A stretch of 64,000 bases of DNA from Dermatemys mawii (taxonomy: Eukaryota > Chordata > Testudines > Dermatemydidae), in assembly GCA_007922305.1 (NCBI GenBank), contig ML677348.1, forward strand, positions 21,802,124-21,866,123. Direction: 5' to 3'. Below, piece after piece: positions 13,101 to 23,800 of the stretch; position 1 is the first letter of the stretch, and each line of letters starts with the position of its first letter. Below the pieces are notes generated by a model. It saw nothing but the letters and a program-made list of their open reading frames with translations, was not told the origin of the DNA and made no database searches. A program made the position numbers and the translations under genes.

Positions 13101-14072
13101 GGGATAAATAAGAGGCAAGAGCCAGATTGGAGATAACAAGGTTAGTCCAATCAGGCTGAACCAGCCTGTTATCTCTAATCAGAGAAGGTGAAGTATTCCT
13201 GCAGCAGCTAGTCTGGAGATGTGAACACGGAGAGAAGAGAAGCTGCTTTTGTAGTTAGCTAGCCACTTTGTTCAATCCTTGACTGATGGCATCAAATTTG
13301 CAAATGAATTGTAGCTCTACAGTTTCTCTTTGCAGTCTGATCTTGAAGTTTTTTTGCTGCAAGATGGTGACCCTTAGATCTGTAATTTTAGCCCACGAAA
13401 GCTCATGCTCTAATACTTTAGTTAGTCTCTAAGGTGCCACAGGACTCTGTCCCTTCTGCAATTCCAGACTAACAGGGCTACCCCCCTGATTCCTGTTAAC
13501 CACATAAATCCTCAAAACTTCGCTCATTTCATCTCCAGGAGAGCTCTGCCCTGAGCTAGGCTGCGCTGCCTCGCCACCCTCCTGCAGGCCCCCTCCTGAC
13601 GCACCAGCGGGGCCCCGGGGCCCCCCTCGCAGCGCGGGCAGCTCCGCACAGGACCGATGCGGCTCACAGCCCCACCCTGCGCCTCGGGGCAAAGCACCAC
13701 CCGGAGCAAGGGCACGTGCTGGGCAACAGGTGGTGGCCCGAGACCCGCCCCCAGCGGACCCCCGGGGAGCAGCCTCCTCCCACCCCGCCCAGCCCGGGGG
13801 GCGGCCGAGGCCACGCACCGCCTGGCTACGTGGCAGCTACTCCCGTGAGAGGAACGCGGAGGCCCCAGTCCCGCCCGCGTCACGAGCCCGAACCCCTCCG
13901 CGCCCCCGCTCACCTCGGCCGGGACGGGCAGGTTCTCGGCCGCCGCTTTGAGCTCCAGCACCGAGTCCGTCTGTCGGTCGGTGAGAGGCGCCAGGGGCCG
14001 GGGCCTGCGGTCCCACAGGCCGAGCTTGTCCCGGATCTCCCGGTCGCCCAGCTCCGGGAGCGGCTCCGCCAT
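1053..14072 (-). CDS. COG3: COG3, conserved oligomeric Golgi complex subunit 3 (5' part, 11 coding exons)
   Basis: Gene-level entry; exons are listed separately. The product is a subunit of lobe A of the eight-subunit COG tether, a peripheral Golgi membrane complex that captures recycling intra-Golgi vesicles and keeps glycosyltransferases in place. Eleven minus-strand exons with AC/CT (GT-AG reversed) borders and compatible phases give 390 complete codons of a protein usually about 830 residues long, so the 3' half is off the left edge. The start is the ATG at 14072-14070, in a CpG island, followed by the recognisable block with DRRP and TDRQTDSVLELKAAAENLP. Residues about 120-210 contain helical, coiled-coil-like segments (LSGFQEQCDAILNDVNSALQ), as expected for this all-helical family. 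No frameshift or internal stop is seen. The identification is firm. The gene is tandem to and downstream of SLC25A30. Confidence 0.97.
1598..1724 (-). CDS. COG3: COG3 coding exon 10 (residues 318-360)
   Basis: 127 nt, acceptor ggctag, donor gtaaga. Finishes Glu318, then YQQLLNEIHQCYLAQREHLL and on to SQNNRDHCAL, a block strongly conserved in COG3. Confidence 0.95.
1958..2001 (-). CDS. COG3: COG3 coding exon 9 (residues 304-317 plus 2 nt)
   Basis: 44 nt, acceptor aatgtag, donor gtgagt. Encodes TLIEQIEQRSEKMP plus GA of Glu318. Confidence 0.92.
2279..2425 (-). other. Exon-like ORF in COG3 intron 8 (candidate alternative terminal exon)
   Basis: After a pyrimidine-rich acceptor (caattcttag) the minus strand is open for 48 codons and closes with TAG. 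The translation begins VFSALNKLNIEMNELNQNEE and ends GFVLQQTLVPSA. It is in phase 0, exactly matching the end of COG3 exon 8, so use of this exon would give a protein of 351 residues truncated after residue 303. I do not recognise the peptide and it is not part of COG3 as I know it. No canonical AATAAA was seen just downstream. It could be a real alternative exon, a fragment of a retrocopy, or a chance open frame in AT-rich sequence. Confidence 0.35.
2942..3022 (-). CDS. COG3: COG3 coding exon 8 (residues 277-303)
   Basis: 81 nt, phase 0, acceptor ttttcag, donor gtaagt. Encodes DPSSVPNSDNAFTLFYVKFR then AAAPKVR. The phase-0 end matters for the exon-like ORF at 2279-2425. Confidence 0.94.
3918..4111. 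mobile_element. hAT-type MITE, 194 bp
   Basis: Terminal inverted repeats agtggttctcaaac at the left and gtttgagaacccctg at the right identify a non-autonomous hAT element of the Charlie type. The 8-bp target duplication is decayed (ctaagga versus ctagga). It lies in COG3 intron 7. Confidence 0.8.
4175..4300 (-). CDS. COG3: COG3 coding exon 7 (residues 235-276)
   Basis: 126 nt, phase 0, acceptor tttgcag, donor gtaagt. Encodes PNFKDYPVYLVKFKQCLSKA and continues to TSQLIKR. A hAT MITE remnant (3918-4111) sits just 63 bp downstream in intron 7. Confidence 0.94.
4605..4697 (-). CDS. COG3: COG3 coding exon 6 (residues 204-234)
   Basis: 93 nt, phase 0, acceptor tttaaag, donor gtaagt. Encodes KLNSPTLSVNSEGFIPMLAK followed by LDDCITYISSH. 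Confidence 0.94.
4831..4905 (-). CDS. COG3: COG3 coding exon 5 (residues 179-203)
   Basis: 75 nt, phase 0, acceptor aacag, donor gtaagt. Encodes AELVDLAENIQQKLSYFNEL and then ENINT. The first residue is Ala where mammals, from memory, have Ser. Confidence 0.94.
5121..5730. mobile_element. hAT-type non-autonomous element, GC-rich, about 610 bp
   Basis: Left end caggggaggggcgggcaaac and right end tctgctcacccctg form hAT-like termini around a C-rich, non-coding body that starts with the 'ttttggcctgagggccaca' motif. The same family recurs at 63240-63822. The apparent open frames within it are by-products of low stop density. Confidence 0.75.
5750..5903. mobile_element. Tigger/pogo-like MITE, 154 bp
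   Basis: Inverted ends CAGTGGATTCTGGTTAATTG and (reverse complement of the right end) CAATGGATTCCGGTTAATTG, preceded by TA. The interior repeats the motif cccgattaag/cccaattaag. Non-coding. Confidence 0.8.
6960..7050. repeat. Unclassified interspersed repeat fragment
   Basis: Contains the near-repeated unit gcagaattttaaaatactgtg / gcagaatttttattttt, a pattern I associate with sauropsid interspersed repeats but cannot name. It lies in COG3 intron 4. Confidence 0.3.
7157..7322 (-). CDS. COG3: COG3 coding exon 4 (residues 123-178)
   Basis: 166 nt, acceptor ttctag, donor gtaatt. One base finishes Arg123, then 55 codons starting QMRDYLSGFQEQ and ending EQLLKEQ. This is the main predicted coiled-coil segment in view. 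Confidence 0.95.
8495..8556 (-). CDS. COG3: COG3 coding exon 3 (residues 103-122 plus 2 nt)
   Basis: 62 nt, acceptor ttctag, donor gtatga. Encodes FFSWFAQLQARIDQDEGAKY plus AG; the split Arg codon is completed by the first base of the next exon. Confidence 0.93.
8844..9260. mobile_element. hAT-like non-autonomous element
   Basis: The right end, gcggcccgcaggcttgagatccctg, is typical of the 'caggggtctcaaac' hAT family reversed. The left end near 8844 is decayed and no target duplication is clear. The C-rich centre is non-coding. Located in COG3 intron 2. Confidence 0.5.
9554..9700 (-). CDS. COG3: COG3 coding exon 2 (residues 54-102)
   Basis: 147 nt, phase 0 on both sides, with acceptor ...gtacag and donor gtaaat. 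Encodes LPIEDLCSLTSQSL and then the conserved STEDILLKGFTTLGMEDERI block. Confidence 0.95.
10076..10270 (+). mobile_element. MIR-like SINE
   Basis: Contains the CORE-SINE signature: ggacacaggactgagagcta, then gcgtgacctcaggcaagtca, then ctcagttttccc. Tail is degraded. Located in COG3 intron 1. Confidence 0.65.
10681..11263. mobile_element. Mariner/Tigger-like non-autonomous element, 583 bp
   Basis: Bounded by TA on both sides. The left end is CAGTAATTTTTCACTTAACG and the right end, reversed, is CAGTAACTCCTCACTTAAAG. The interior carries a repeated 'cagctgactgcc' / 'gcaggagg' unit (10938-11100), read as non-coding filler. Confidence 0.8.
12480..12735. mobile_element. Probable hAT-like fragment
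   Basis: The right part reads agccgcatgtggctctcaag and gtttggctatcccta, resembling the right end of a hAT MITE. No matching left end could be defined. Confidence 0.35.
13010..13495. mobile_element. Penelope-like element pair in inverted arrangement
   Basis: 13010-13385 is the 3' part of a Penelope-like element on the minus strand: it matches, reversed, the sequence around 31870-32450 of the large copy, through the inverted agataacaa/ttgttatct motif to the terminal repeat. 13386-13495 is a plus-strand terminal-repeat piece (agcccacgaaagctcatgct) continuing into the 'ccagactaacagggctac' tail. The two halves therefore face each other. The hammerhead-like core is mutated on the minus side (CAACGA, GGAA). 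Confidence 0.8.
13914..14072 (-). CDS. COG3: COG3 coding exon 1 (residues 1-53)
   Basis: Starts at the ATG and ends with GAG before a gtgagc donor, giving exactly 53 codons (phase 0). The N-terminus reads MAEPLPELGD and ends NLPVPAE. The acidic N-terminal stretch before DKLGLWDRRP differs from mammals, where it is alanine/leucine rich. Confidence 0.95.
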
Positions 14073-14324
14073 CCTCACGGCCAGCGGCAACCGGAGCGGG
14101 CAGGAGGGGCCACTTCCGGGATCCGGGATTGTCCGACGCGGCGAGGGGCACAGAAAGGAGCGGAACCATCTGAACCCGGAAACGCTTCCGGAGGGAACGA
14201 GGCACGTAAGAGGGTTCCACGCGCACACAACCGGGGACGGGGAGAGCTGATCGGGGACGGCAACTTCCGGAGCAGGGAAGGGGGCTCTTCGAATCCGATG
14301 GGGGCGGAAACGCCTTCACCCTTA

Positions 14325-14332
14325 TGACGTCA
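14325..14332. promoter_or_regulatory. Palindromic cAMP response element
   Basis: A perfect TGACGTCA, about 250 bp upstream of the COG3 ATG inside the CpG island. Binding by CREB/ATF factors is inferred from the motif only. Confidence 0.6.
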
Positions 14333-14620
14333 CTGCGAGGCGAAGATGGGCACGTGGGACGGGGCCTGCCCCTCCGGCCCGTTGTGACCAACGAGTGCAG
14401 GAGTCGGCGGCTACTGACAGTGAGAAAAGCCGACAGCGGGAGCAGCGCCCCTTGCCGCCCGGAGGCATCGCAGCCCGTTGCTCAGCGGGACTGGGAGCCT
14501 GGAGCCACGCGTTCTAATCCCGCTTTGGCCGCTAGGTTGCAAAGACCCGGAGCAGGTCAGTTCCCGCTCTGTAATAGCGACACTTCAGCCGGGGTCAGTG
14601 GCACTGCTAGCCAATTGTGT

Positions 14621-17600
14621 TCGTCCCCTCAGTTCTCCTGCAGCAAAAGGCCTTGGACCCCCAACCCACGCACCCCCCACACACACACACACTTTAAAGA
14701 GTTTAGCTGAAGCTGCAGACAATTAAAATGAGGAAACATGAAGTGAGTGTAACTACTGCCAAGGCATAACCTGAGGCTGCACCCAGCAGCCTGGAACAAG
14801 ATGGCTGAGGTGCCAGAGCCTGAGTCCTCAGGCCCATCTATCCAGCTTCAAGGGAGGGAAAAGAGGGACACCATCACTCCTCCACGAGAGGTCATTAGGT
14901 AGAGCACCTTAGCTTTCACCCACCCATTCATGGCTAGGACATGTAATACCTGGTGGTGTCCTCACACAATTGTGGAGGACCCACGTCTTCCCTTTACTCA
15001 GGCAAAAGGGAAAAGTATTTGAGTCTAATTTGAGACCTAGAATTTTATATCTTCTCATTCAAATTAAAATGGGTTGTCTGTCTGCATTATGTAGTCTCTC
15101 AAGGAATCCTGAAATATTTGTTATTTTCCCTCACTGTAGTTTATTCACTATGGGACCTTACTCTTTAATATGGCCACACACCACATTAAATACCCTCATC
15201 TTTCCTTATATTTACTCTTCTCACTTGTGGAAAAACTTCAGATTTGCTTGATATTACATATAGCTTTATTTGCTTATGCAGTAAAAGATGCTAAATTATG
15301 AACATTAAAATCAACACAAATCATGTAATTATATCCTACTGTAGCTTCCAGCTTTGAAACTAGCATCTTAACTCTTTTTTCTTGCATTAGTTTTTTTTCC
15401 ATATTACTTTATAAGAGGAAATACACGACTTAGTTAATTTGGACTTTCTGAAAAAAGCCAGCATGCCTAACACATGCAGCTAATAAGGAGATAGCTCTTT
15501 AGGAGATCCATTAGGGAGGAGAGGAGAGAAGGTAGGAGGGAGTTGGGGCTGAGTCAGTGTTGCTAGACAGATTAATCACTTTACATCCAAAAACTTCTGA
15601 AATTAATGGGATAGTTTTGGTATGCCACACTTGGCTCCCTATTGGTAGGGTCAGCCTGTATGAGGACAAGCAGTCAGGCAGCTGCTTTTCAGAGGGCAAT
15701 GTGTGTTATGGGAGTTAGAGCTGAGCCCAGAAGCATTTTCTCAACCACTGAGTTAAGTATATAGACTTATCAGGTAGGTGACAGGGTAATAGTGAAGACT
15801 CCTACAAGCAAGTGGAGGGAAGATATTATTTTAGACTGACTAAAGAGCAGTGGTTCTCAAACGTCTAGGGTCAGTGGTCTTTTTTTCTGCTCCCTATGGG
15901 CCATGGCGATCTGCCACAATGGTGACTAGCTGAACACTTTCAGGTTCAGTGGCATTTCAGCAGACAAGCTGTATGCTTCCCTTTGTCTGCCAAAAAGGCC
16001 TCTAAAACCAGAAGCTTTCACAGGTTTTCAGAGGACACACTGAAGCCCTTAGCCTGTCTGCTGAAATGTTGCCAAAGGTGAAAGCATGTGGCCAGAGGCA
16101 CTTCTGCAGTACAAGGAGCTCATGAGCCCCCAGCCATGAGCCTGTGACCATGTGGGAGGTTGTGACCCCTAGTTTGAGAACCTGTACCGTAGTGCCTCAG
16201 GCTTGGATTAACAAAACTTAAGCTTTGTGGAACCTTTTTTCTTCTCACTGTTTCTGTAGGGAATGAAGTCTTCAGATTTTAATTTGTTCTTATGTTTATG
16301 TATAACTGAATGTAATAGGCTGGGGCTTATAAAACATGTCATGCTGTTACAGCTGCACAAACTACTGCAAGCACTCAAGAGCTTTAATTTATGGCACTTA
16401 ATTACAGTAACTATAAACTTAAGATCATGCTGTAAAAAGACATGGTTAGTACTATTTTAGAAAACAAATTACACTTTACATTTCATCTCTAGGTAATGTA
16501 TATCAAAATGATTACAAGTCTAAACATTCTTAAATTGTTTTGTGATCACATTTAATCCACATTGAAAACTGAAGAGTTTTTTTTAAAAAAGTTATCTGAA
16601 ATAAGTCACACTATACTCAGGCTTTTTTGTCTACTTCTATTGTAGACTCAGGAGTGGGGCAGAGGGTTAGGGTTTATTGTTGGGAGGTGGTGTTTGGGTT
16701 CCCTCCCTCCTCTGAGGTAGATGCAAGCTTAGTTCTACCAGCTTAAGTTAAACTTTCCCCAAGGCATGAATTCCTTTCCTTGTCCTTGGACAGTATTGCT
16801 GTTGCCACCAAGTGATTTAAACAAACATTCAGAGAGGCCACTTGGATCTCAATCTACCCCAAAACTCTCCCCCCTCAGGCCCCTCCATGACCCTTTCCAG
16901 GGGAGGCTTGAGAATAATGTACTGAATAGTTGGTTACAAAGTGAGCACAGATCAAACCTCTGGTTTTCAGTGTCCTAAAGACCCAGATTTTTAACAGAAA
17001 AATTTTTACTTTTAAAATATCACACCTGTAAAATCAGGATAGATGGTAACTTTACAGGGCAAATAAGATTTAAAACAGAAGATTCCCCTCTATGCTTAGT
17101 TATAAGTTACAAAAAACAGAAATAAGACTCCCTCTTCACATAGGAAAAGTTCCTAAAAACAAAACAAAAAAAGCAAGGAAAGGCATTAGATTACTTACAA
17201 ATTTTGTAATCCTAGATGTTTATCCTCAGGTAGGGCATCACCGACGGGACTTTTAGCAGCCCAGTTGATGGTGTAGATCAGAGCCACTGTGACCCAGTAC
17301 CTTACATTCTGCGACCCAGTACTGTCATGACCCACAGTTTGAAAACTACTGCCTTAGGGGGAAGAAATACTGTGCCACTGAAGAGAAGCCAACTGAAGGC
17401 AGTTCTTGAGCTACAAGAATAGGGTGCTCTTACTGAACTATTTCAGAATCAACATCGAGCCTTTTAGGTCACATTCCCTTTTTCCTACCATCCTAAATAG
17501 TAGGTCTCTGCTCCCTTCAAAGTCTGCAGCAAGTTTGTGGTCCTCCTTCCTCCTATATTTTGGAGAGGCTGGGAGACAGAAGGATGGAATTTACCTTCAG

Positions 17601-17945
17601 CTGCTGGAGTCTCCCAGCAGAGGAGGGGGGACATTAAAGTCCAGCTTTCTAAAGCTATTTCGGTGCCTAAAAAATGCAGATTGTCACCGAAGTACATTTA
17701 AAAATATGGCCTTACATGCCTGCTTTCTTCTGTCACAGGAAGTACAGGAGCATCTCCCTACTTCAGAGTTATGATGTTTTAAAATAACTAACTCAGATAA
17801 AAGTCACAGTATGTTGGTAGAATTAAATCCACAGTATTTTACTTTGATCTAGAGGTGAAGAGGAATTACAAACAAACAGTCTTGATAGTTGGGCAATAAG
17901 CATTGTTTAAGTGTGAAAACCAAGTCAAGCGAGTTTAGTTAAAAT
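14621..17945. other. Intergenic region between COG3 promoter and SLC25A30 3' end
   Basis: No exon is recognised. It contains a (ca)n run near 14681, the hAT MITE at 15848-16184, a decayed hAT end near 17265-17360 (acccacagtttgaaaacta), and otherwise unclassified sequence. A weak MIR-like stretch (gttctaatcccgctttggcc) lies just to the left, around 14490-14570. Confidence 0.6.
15848..16184. mobile_element. hAT-type MITE, 337 bp
   Basis: Ends cagtggttctcaaacgtcta and ctagtttgagaacctg are inverted hAT termini. The target duplication is not recognisable. Non-coding. Confidence 0.75.
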
Positions 17946-17951
17946 TTTATT
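17946..17951 (-). terminator. Candidate polyadenylation signal of SLC25A30
   Basis: Minus-strand AATAAA. Cleavage would be expected 10-30 bp further left. Other upstream signals could also be used. Confidence 0.4.
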
Positions 17952-20855
17952 TTAGATCCCCACAGACCAAAGCATCTTGCGCTCTCCCCCCACATGTATT
18001 TGTTGAAATATAGAACATTTTCCCATGCAGATAAGGCATGTGAATACAAAGCATAAAAACAGTTTCCCTGTAACATTGCCCATGAATAAATAACTTCACT
18101 AGCACAATAAATCTATGAGCAGCAGTAACAAATGGGTTGAATGAAGCACATTCAATATTTTAGAACACACACAGATATGATCCAATATGAAAACAGTGAT
18201 GAAAGTCAATGATTTTTGGCAGAAATAATTGCTTTGGTGATTAATATCTGCTTATCCCTTTCCATGTGAGAAGTTCAGCATGAAGGGTTAGCAATGTCAT
18301 TTGACAAGTGGTGCATATTACTGCAAATGAGACATACTTGCATATACACAGCCCACAAAACTCTATGGTACAGTGGATTGGGATAACCTGCTGATTCTAC
18401 ATATCAAGCATTGAGAATTCAGTCATACCAGAAAAATAAAAATTTCTGCAAGAAACTCATACTATTAATACTAATGTGTAGGTGAAAGTACAATTATAAC
18501 TGATAATTTCAAACATTTATCTTAGCTTAAAATGTCTTTCCTCCAGAGATTTTTTCCCTTAAGAAAAGTTAAGAGCCCTGACACTGCTGGGCAAGGCTAT
18601 TTTGATAGCTTTCTGCCATTTTCGATTGTAGGCCAGTGTTTTCAGTATCTGTGGCATGGGTTCTCACTCTGAGAAATTGCAAACACCATTCCTTTTCTTT
18701 ATAGTTAGATGGGAATGTGGTTCTGAGACTTTTCTGTTGTAACAGAGTCATGGTTTGGAAAGGGTTGGGACACTAATTCTTCCCTAACATCAGGGCAGCA
18801 CTAGAGACAGAACTTCTTAACACAGGATTTCCATTTTACCCACAGCAACCCTTTGCTAACAAAGGCATTCCAACTGGAATTAAAGATTCTGGTGCTAAGC
18901 AGCCAGGAGTACTGAACAGCAAAAGGACAGTCTGACCTTCATGGAGCCCTTGGGTGTGCAAGCCTGTCAAACGAAGTGAATTAGCTCAGACTTCCCACAT
19001 GATTTGTTATTATTAACCTATTGAGACTGAAATGTACATTTTTAGGTACAGGAACCATATTTTAATGTAGCTAAATGATGAATTACACAATGTATGGTTT
19101 GCAGTACCAGCAGCAAATTCTTATTGACCATCCTAATTACACTCTAACCAATGCCTCAGAATGATCTCTAAATTCCATTTGTACGCAAATGTCCCATGAC
19201 TTAGTGACAATGTATTTTACTCATTCTAAAAAGTTTAAGCAATATATCCTTAATTTTGTTTTACATTCTGTACAAAAAATATTTTACAAAGATTTCTATA
19301 CAAAGGTTTAAGAATTGCAGTAATACAGACAGCACACATGAGCATAACTATGCATCATAACTTTTACCTTAAATATATTCAAACACTTTGAAAAGTAATG
19401 CTTTTACTTTAAAGCTTGGTATTTTAAGAAAAGTGTCTTGTGCATTTAAAAATACCTACTTTGTGCATCTTGAAACCAACCATTTAAATGCTGAAATATT
19501 AAAGAGTTAAATCCACACTACAACATCAATTGCTTTAAGTGGAATGTATGAATATGCAGATATTGTAATTAATGTTTCAAAATGAAATCTCCATACACCA
19601 AAACTGTGCACTTAATCCTACACTGCAAGCCACAGTGGATCCAGAACAAACATTCACTCCCATGCCTTTAACTGAATAAACTGCATTCAGACAGTAACCC
19701 TGATACTAATTTTCTTTAGTTTATGGCAGAAAGCTTGTTGCACAATCCAAAGTAGAACCTACACAAAAGTCAACTCACATTGCTCTTAAAAGAAGTTCTA
19801 TTAAGTAACTAACTGAACTCATTTTGCTGAATGAAAATATCAACATTGATGAGCACAATTCTCCTAACACTGTTTAGGAAGGCAGCGATACATTAGGTTG
19901 TGTCTCTTGGATGTACACCCTATGTAAGTGTCTGCATTTCTTGAGCTTTCAGTGGTTAAACTGCCTCAATGTGTGGCATGCATCTTTTTCAGATGTGACA
20001 GCCACTTACAGCTTAAAGCAGTTCCTCTTCATATAATTTTTCAATACTTGTTTGATTTAAGTCCCTCTTGCACAGGAGTCAGATGGTAGAGTGAATGCTC
20101 TATTTTTACTAGATTTTTTTTAAAGTCTATAGATATTAATATGATGAAACATTAGAATCCTTTCTACTGAAGACCAAGAATAAGCTACCTTAAATGCCAG
20201 ACTTCTCAAACATGCAAAATGGTGACAGTAACAAGTTATGTTCAACTGAAGCTTCATTGCTCCCAACTTAAGTTACATATACATTTAAACAGAAATGTGC
20301 TCAGAATCCAGATGTTCATTTAAAAAGTATTTTTATGAAGACCTGGAGTCACTGGAAATAAAATTCAGTATTCTGCACTTGAACTCCAAGGTATCAAAAA
20401 TTTCAGAAGTGCAATCCACTATATATGACCATGTTAATACATCAAGTTTCATGAGCATAACAAGAGTGAGGGTCTTTTATTACCTACTTACCTCTAGACA
20501 AACAGATGTAGCTCTTTTCCTATTAAAATTTCCTCCAGAAGTAAAACATTTCAGCAGAAAAACCTTTGGAGTTGTACTATACATTATGTCCAAGAGCATT
20601 TAAACAGTTACGAGTATTGCCAACTTAAGGTTCCATTTCAGTAGTTTGTGCATAGCATTTAGCATATCAGTTAAGCATCCACAATTCTATGTTTATGTAT
20701 GGTCTTGATTTACAGTGTTCTTCTGATGATCTTCCTGCTTTCTGCCAGCAAGTGCTATGCTCCGATGAGAAAACACTGAAGAGCATTTTTAAAAAGATGC
20801 CTTGAGTTCAAATACCATGTCAGCACAGTTTACTAATTACACAATCTAGCATCTT
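17946..20855 (-). other. SLC25A30: SLC25A30 3' untranslated region (predicted extent)
   Basis: About 2.9 kb of AT-rich sequence directly after the stop codon with no recognised transposon, in contrast to nearly every other 3-kb stretch here. That absence, and an AATAAA on the minus strand at 17951-17946, suggest a long 3' UTR in the terminal exon. The exact end is inferred. Confidence 0.5.
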
Positions 20856-20897
20856 TCAGAAATCTAATTTCTTCAGCTGTTCATATGTCAAAAAGAA
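20856..20897 (-). CDS. SLC25A30: SLC25A30 exon 10, coding part with stop (residues 279-291)
   Basis: Acceptor gcaccag, then [13 protein letters not shown] and TGA at 20858-20856. The last residue is Phe where mammals, from memory, have Leu. Confidence 0.94.
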   Translation of the reverse strand, partial: FFLTYEQLKKLDF

Positions 20898-23800
20898 CTG
20901 GTGCCATTAGTCAAGGAAAACTGCAGATATCTGCATTTTGTGATGCAAAATACCTACTGCATTCACTTAACTACTGACTGCAGACCTGTGGTGGACTGAT
21001 GGCTTTGATAGGAGGCATTTAATGGGAGACCAGTCACTCCTCTTCAGCAATTGCTATATGTTCTAGTCCTGGGCAGAGAGAGCTCTAAAGAACATTGTAG
21101 CAAGCTGCTAATGGAGAAACTTGTTTCAGTGCTTGTTACTCTTATCAAGGGGATCCTCCTACTAGTGCAGCCTAATCCTTCCCCAAGTTCTATCCTAAGC
21201 ACCTTAAACATGCAAGTTAAAATTGTGGAAAGGTCAGAGAGGCCACAATAGGAAAGGAACCCAGAGCCTTTTTGCCTCCTACCTTCTTAATGGGTGCAAC
21301 TATGGAGAGAGAGAGAAAGGAATATTACAACTGTCTCTTAGCTCAAAACAATGAGAACTCATGAATAGATGGCAAGTGGTCTATGCTACAAGTTGTATAA
21401 TAGGGCAGAAAACTGAAGAGATCTTGTGACCATCTGCAAACAGTTATTAATGCAGGAAATAGTCTCACAGCAAAAAACCCCAAATTCCTAATTGACCTGG
21501 TCACTATTAGGTCAACTAAACTGCAATCAAACATGCAAATGGGAAACTGGGGGCTAAAGGAAAAGTGTTTTGAAAAAAATTATATTCAGAGGTTCAACTT
21601 CATATAAATCTTAGGGAATATTAATACTACAGGTACTGGTAGTACTCCATTTATAAAGAGATGTCAACATAAAAAGTAAATTTATTCCCCAAGTTACAGC
21701 AAATGTTTTATATGAAGCACAATTCACTAGTCAATTGTGTCTACTCAATGCCCACTGCTCTTCACAAAAAAGTTTAAATATTTCCAAGCTTCTGAAAAGG
21801 ATACAATAATATTCCAAGGACCGAGTCTCAACCAGTTTGGCCAGAATCCTTTATATAAAGCAAAAAAGCCTTCATACCGCCATGTCTGAAACAAATATTT
21901 AGAATTGCATATGAATGAGAAAAGAGTGAAACACTTTCAATGAAAGATTATATCCAAAGACCAGCTAAATACTTTACCTAATGAATGCCATCACAAGGTG
22001 CTGTGCACTACTACAGGTGGAAGACAGTTGGTTCAATTCACAATAGTCTCTTGCCTCATAGCAACTCAGACTGGGAATGTTGAAGAATTACTGACCATCC
22101 AGTTTTTGGACAAAGACAATCACAACTACCTCTCCAAAACCTTTCAGGGAGAGTTTGGCATCAGCAGTAGGACAGCAGACATTTCCAACAGCAGACTAAG
22201 TAAAGATCTTACTTTAACCACAACAATTTTCACTGCTCTCTATTTAAATAATCCACAGTGACAGCAACATTACAGACCTAATTTAACTTTAACTTTACTA
22301 GAAGAGTTATTTAAGCCCAAAGACCTATTTTTGTCCAGTAAAGAACAATAGAACATTACACTAAGAATCACACCTAATCTAAAAAAAAAAGATTGTTTTT
22401 GGAAAAAATCTTTCCCTACAGTTTTGCAGTTTGAAAAGTTTCAGCTGCTCTCAAGTGTTTAATTTACAACTTTCATTTAGACTCAAACAGAGCAGGTAAT
22501 ATGGGACCATAGGCAACAATGAGTCTCTGAATAAATTTCCATTTTCAAAGACAATTTTATGTAGTGTTATTTTAAAAAGGGATCTCATTTACACTAGGCC
22601 TACAATTTTCCCATCCCAGTCATCCACTACATACAAAGAATTAGGTTTTATGAATTATGGGAAAAGATTAGTATATTTTTAAAATCACTTGTACTGCAAA
22701 GTTGAGGGAGATTTAACTTCCCATGTGGCACTGCAAACCCAAAGAGCAAGTCAGCTCCCCATTGCTCTGTTTAAACTTCCTCAGTGAAGGAAAAAAGCCT
22801 AGGAAACCCACACCTGAAATCTGTGACACAGGGTATATGTCCACACCACAAATTAAGGAATACTTGTAGCAGGGCTAGGCATACCCACACTTGCTTTGAT
22901 TTCGCTAGTGAGTGTAACAGTAAAGCTGTGACAGCATGGGCTAGCCATCCCAAGTATGTACTCCAGCAGCTAGCCCACACCAAGGTCTGTGCTACCATGT
23001 CTTCACTGCCACTGTTACCAGTACTAAATTAATGTGGTAGCATAGATAGGCATACCAACACTAATTGTCCCTTAACGTGCAGCACAGATATATCCATGTT
23101 TCCTGTTGCTATTTGGGCTACATAAGGTGATTTTTTTTAAGCATGAACCTTTACAAATACATTTTAAAACACAAAGCAACATAATGACAGGACATCAGAC
23201 CCTAAGAACAGCCATATTGGGTCATACCAATGGCCCATCCAACCCAGCATCCTGTCTGATAAAGGCCAGCGATAGACTTCACAAGGAATGAAGACAACAG
23301 GACAATTTTTAAGTGATCCAGCCTGCAGTCCAGTTCCAGGCTCTGGCAGTTGCAGGTTTAGGGACACCCAGAGTATGAGGTTACATCCCTGATCATCTTG
23401 GTTAATAGCCATTGATGGACATACCCTCCATGACCTTCAATTGTTTCTGAACCCAATTTTACTTTTAGCCTTTGACATCCTCTGGCAATGAGTTCCACAG
23501 GTTGACTGCACTGTGTGAAGTACTTGTGTGTTTTAATCCTGCAGCCTATGAATTTCATTGGGAGGCCCCTAGTTTGTGTGTTATGTGAAGGGGTAAATCA
23601 CACTTCCCTATTCACTTTCTCTAGATCATTCATGATTTTAGACCTCTCATATCCCCCTTAGTTGTCTCTTTTCTAAGCTGACCAGTCTCAGCCTTTTTAA
23701 GTGTCCCCTTGTACGGAAGCTGTTCCATACTCCTAATTACTACATTAGAATTGGAAGTAGTGTGGCAAATGGAATCTTTTTTGAAGAAACAACCAGAACT

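Larger units (their letters stand above)
13540..14620. promoter_or_regulatory. COG3 CpG island and promoter
   Basis: GC- and CpG-rich block covering COG3 exon 1 and its upstream flank. ETS-type cacttccgg sites occur at 14111-14119 and again near 14184 and 14263, upstream of the ATG on the minus strand. A TATA box is not seen. The transcription start is inferred at about 14100-14200. The long GC-rich open frames here are overlapping shadows. Confidence 0.75.

Noticed and set aside
13429..14391. Long GC-rich open frames on both strands over the COG3 promoter
   Set aside because: They overlap each other in several frames, lie in a CpG island with few stops, and only the frame containing MAEPLPELGD has a known homologue.
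20295..20603. Plus-strand open frame of 102 codons within the SLC25A30 3' region
   Set aside because: No recognisable domain and no splice context; it is antisense to a probable 3' UTR.
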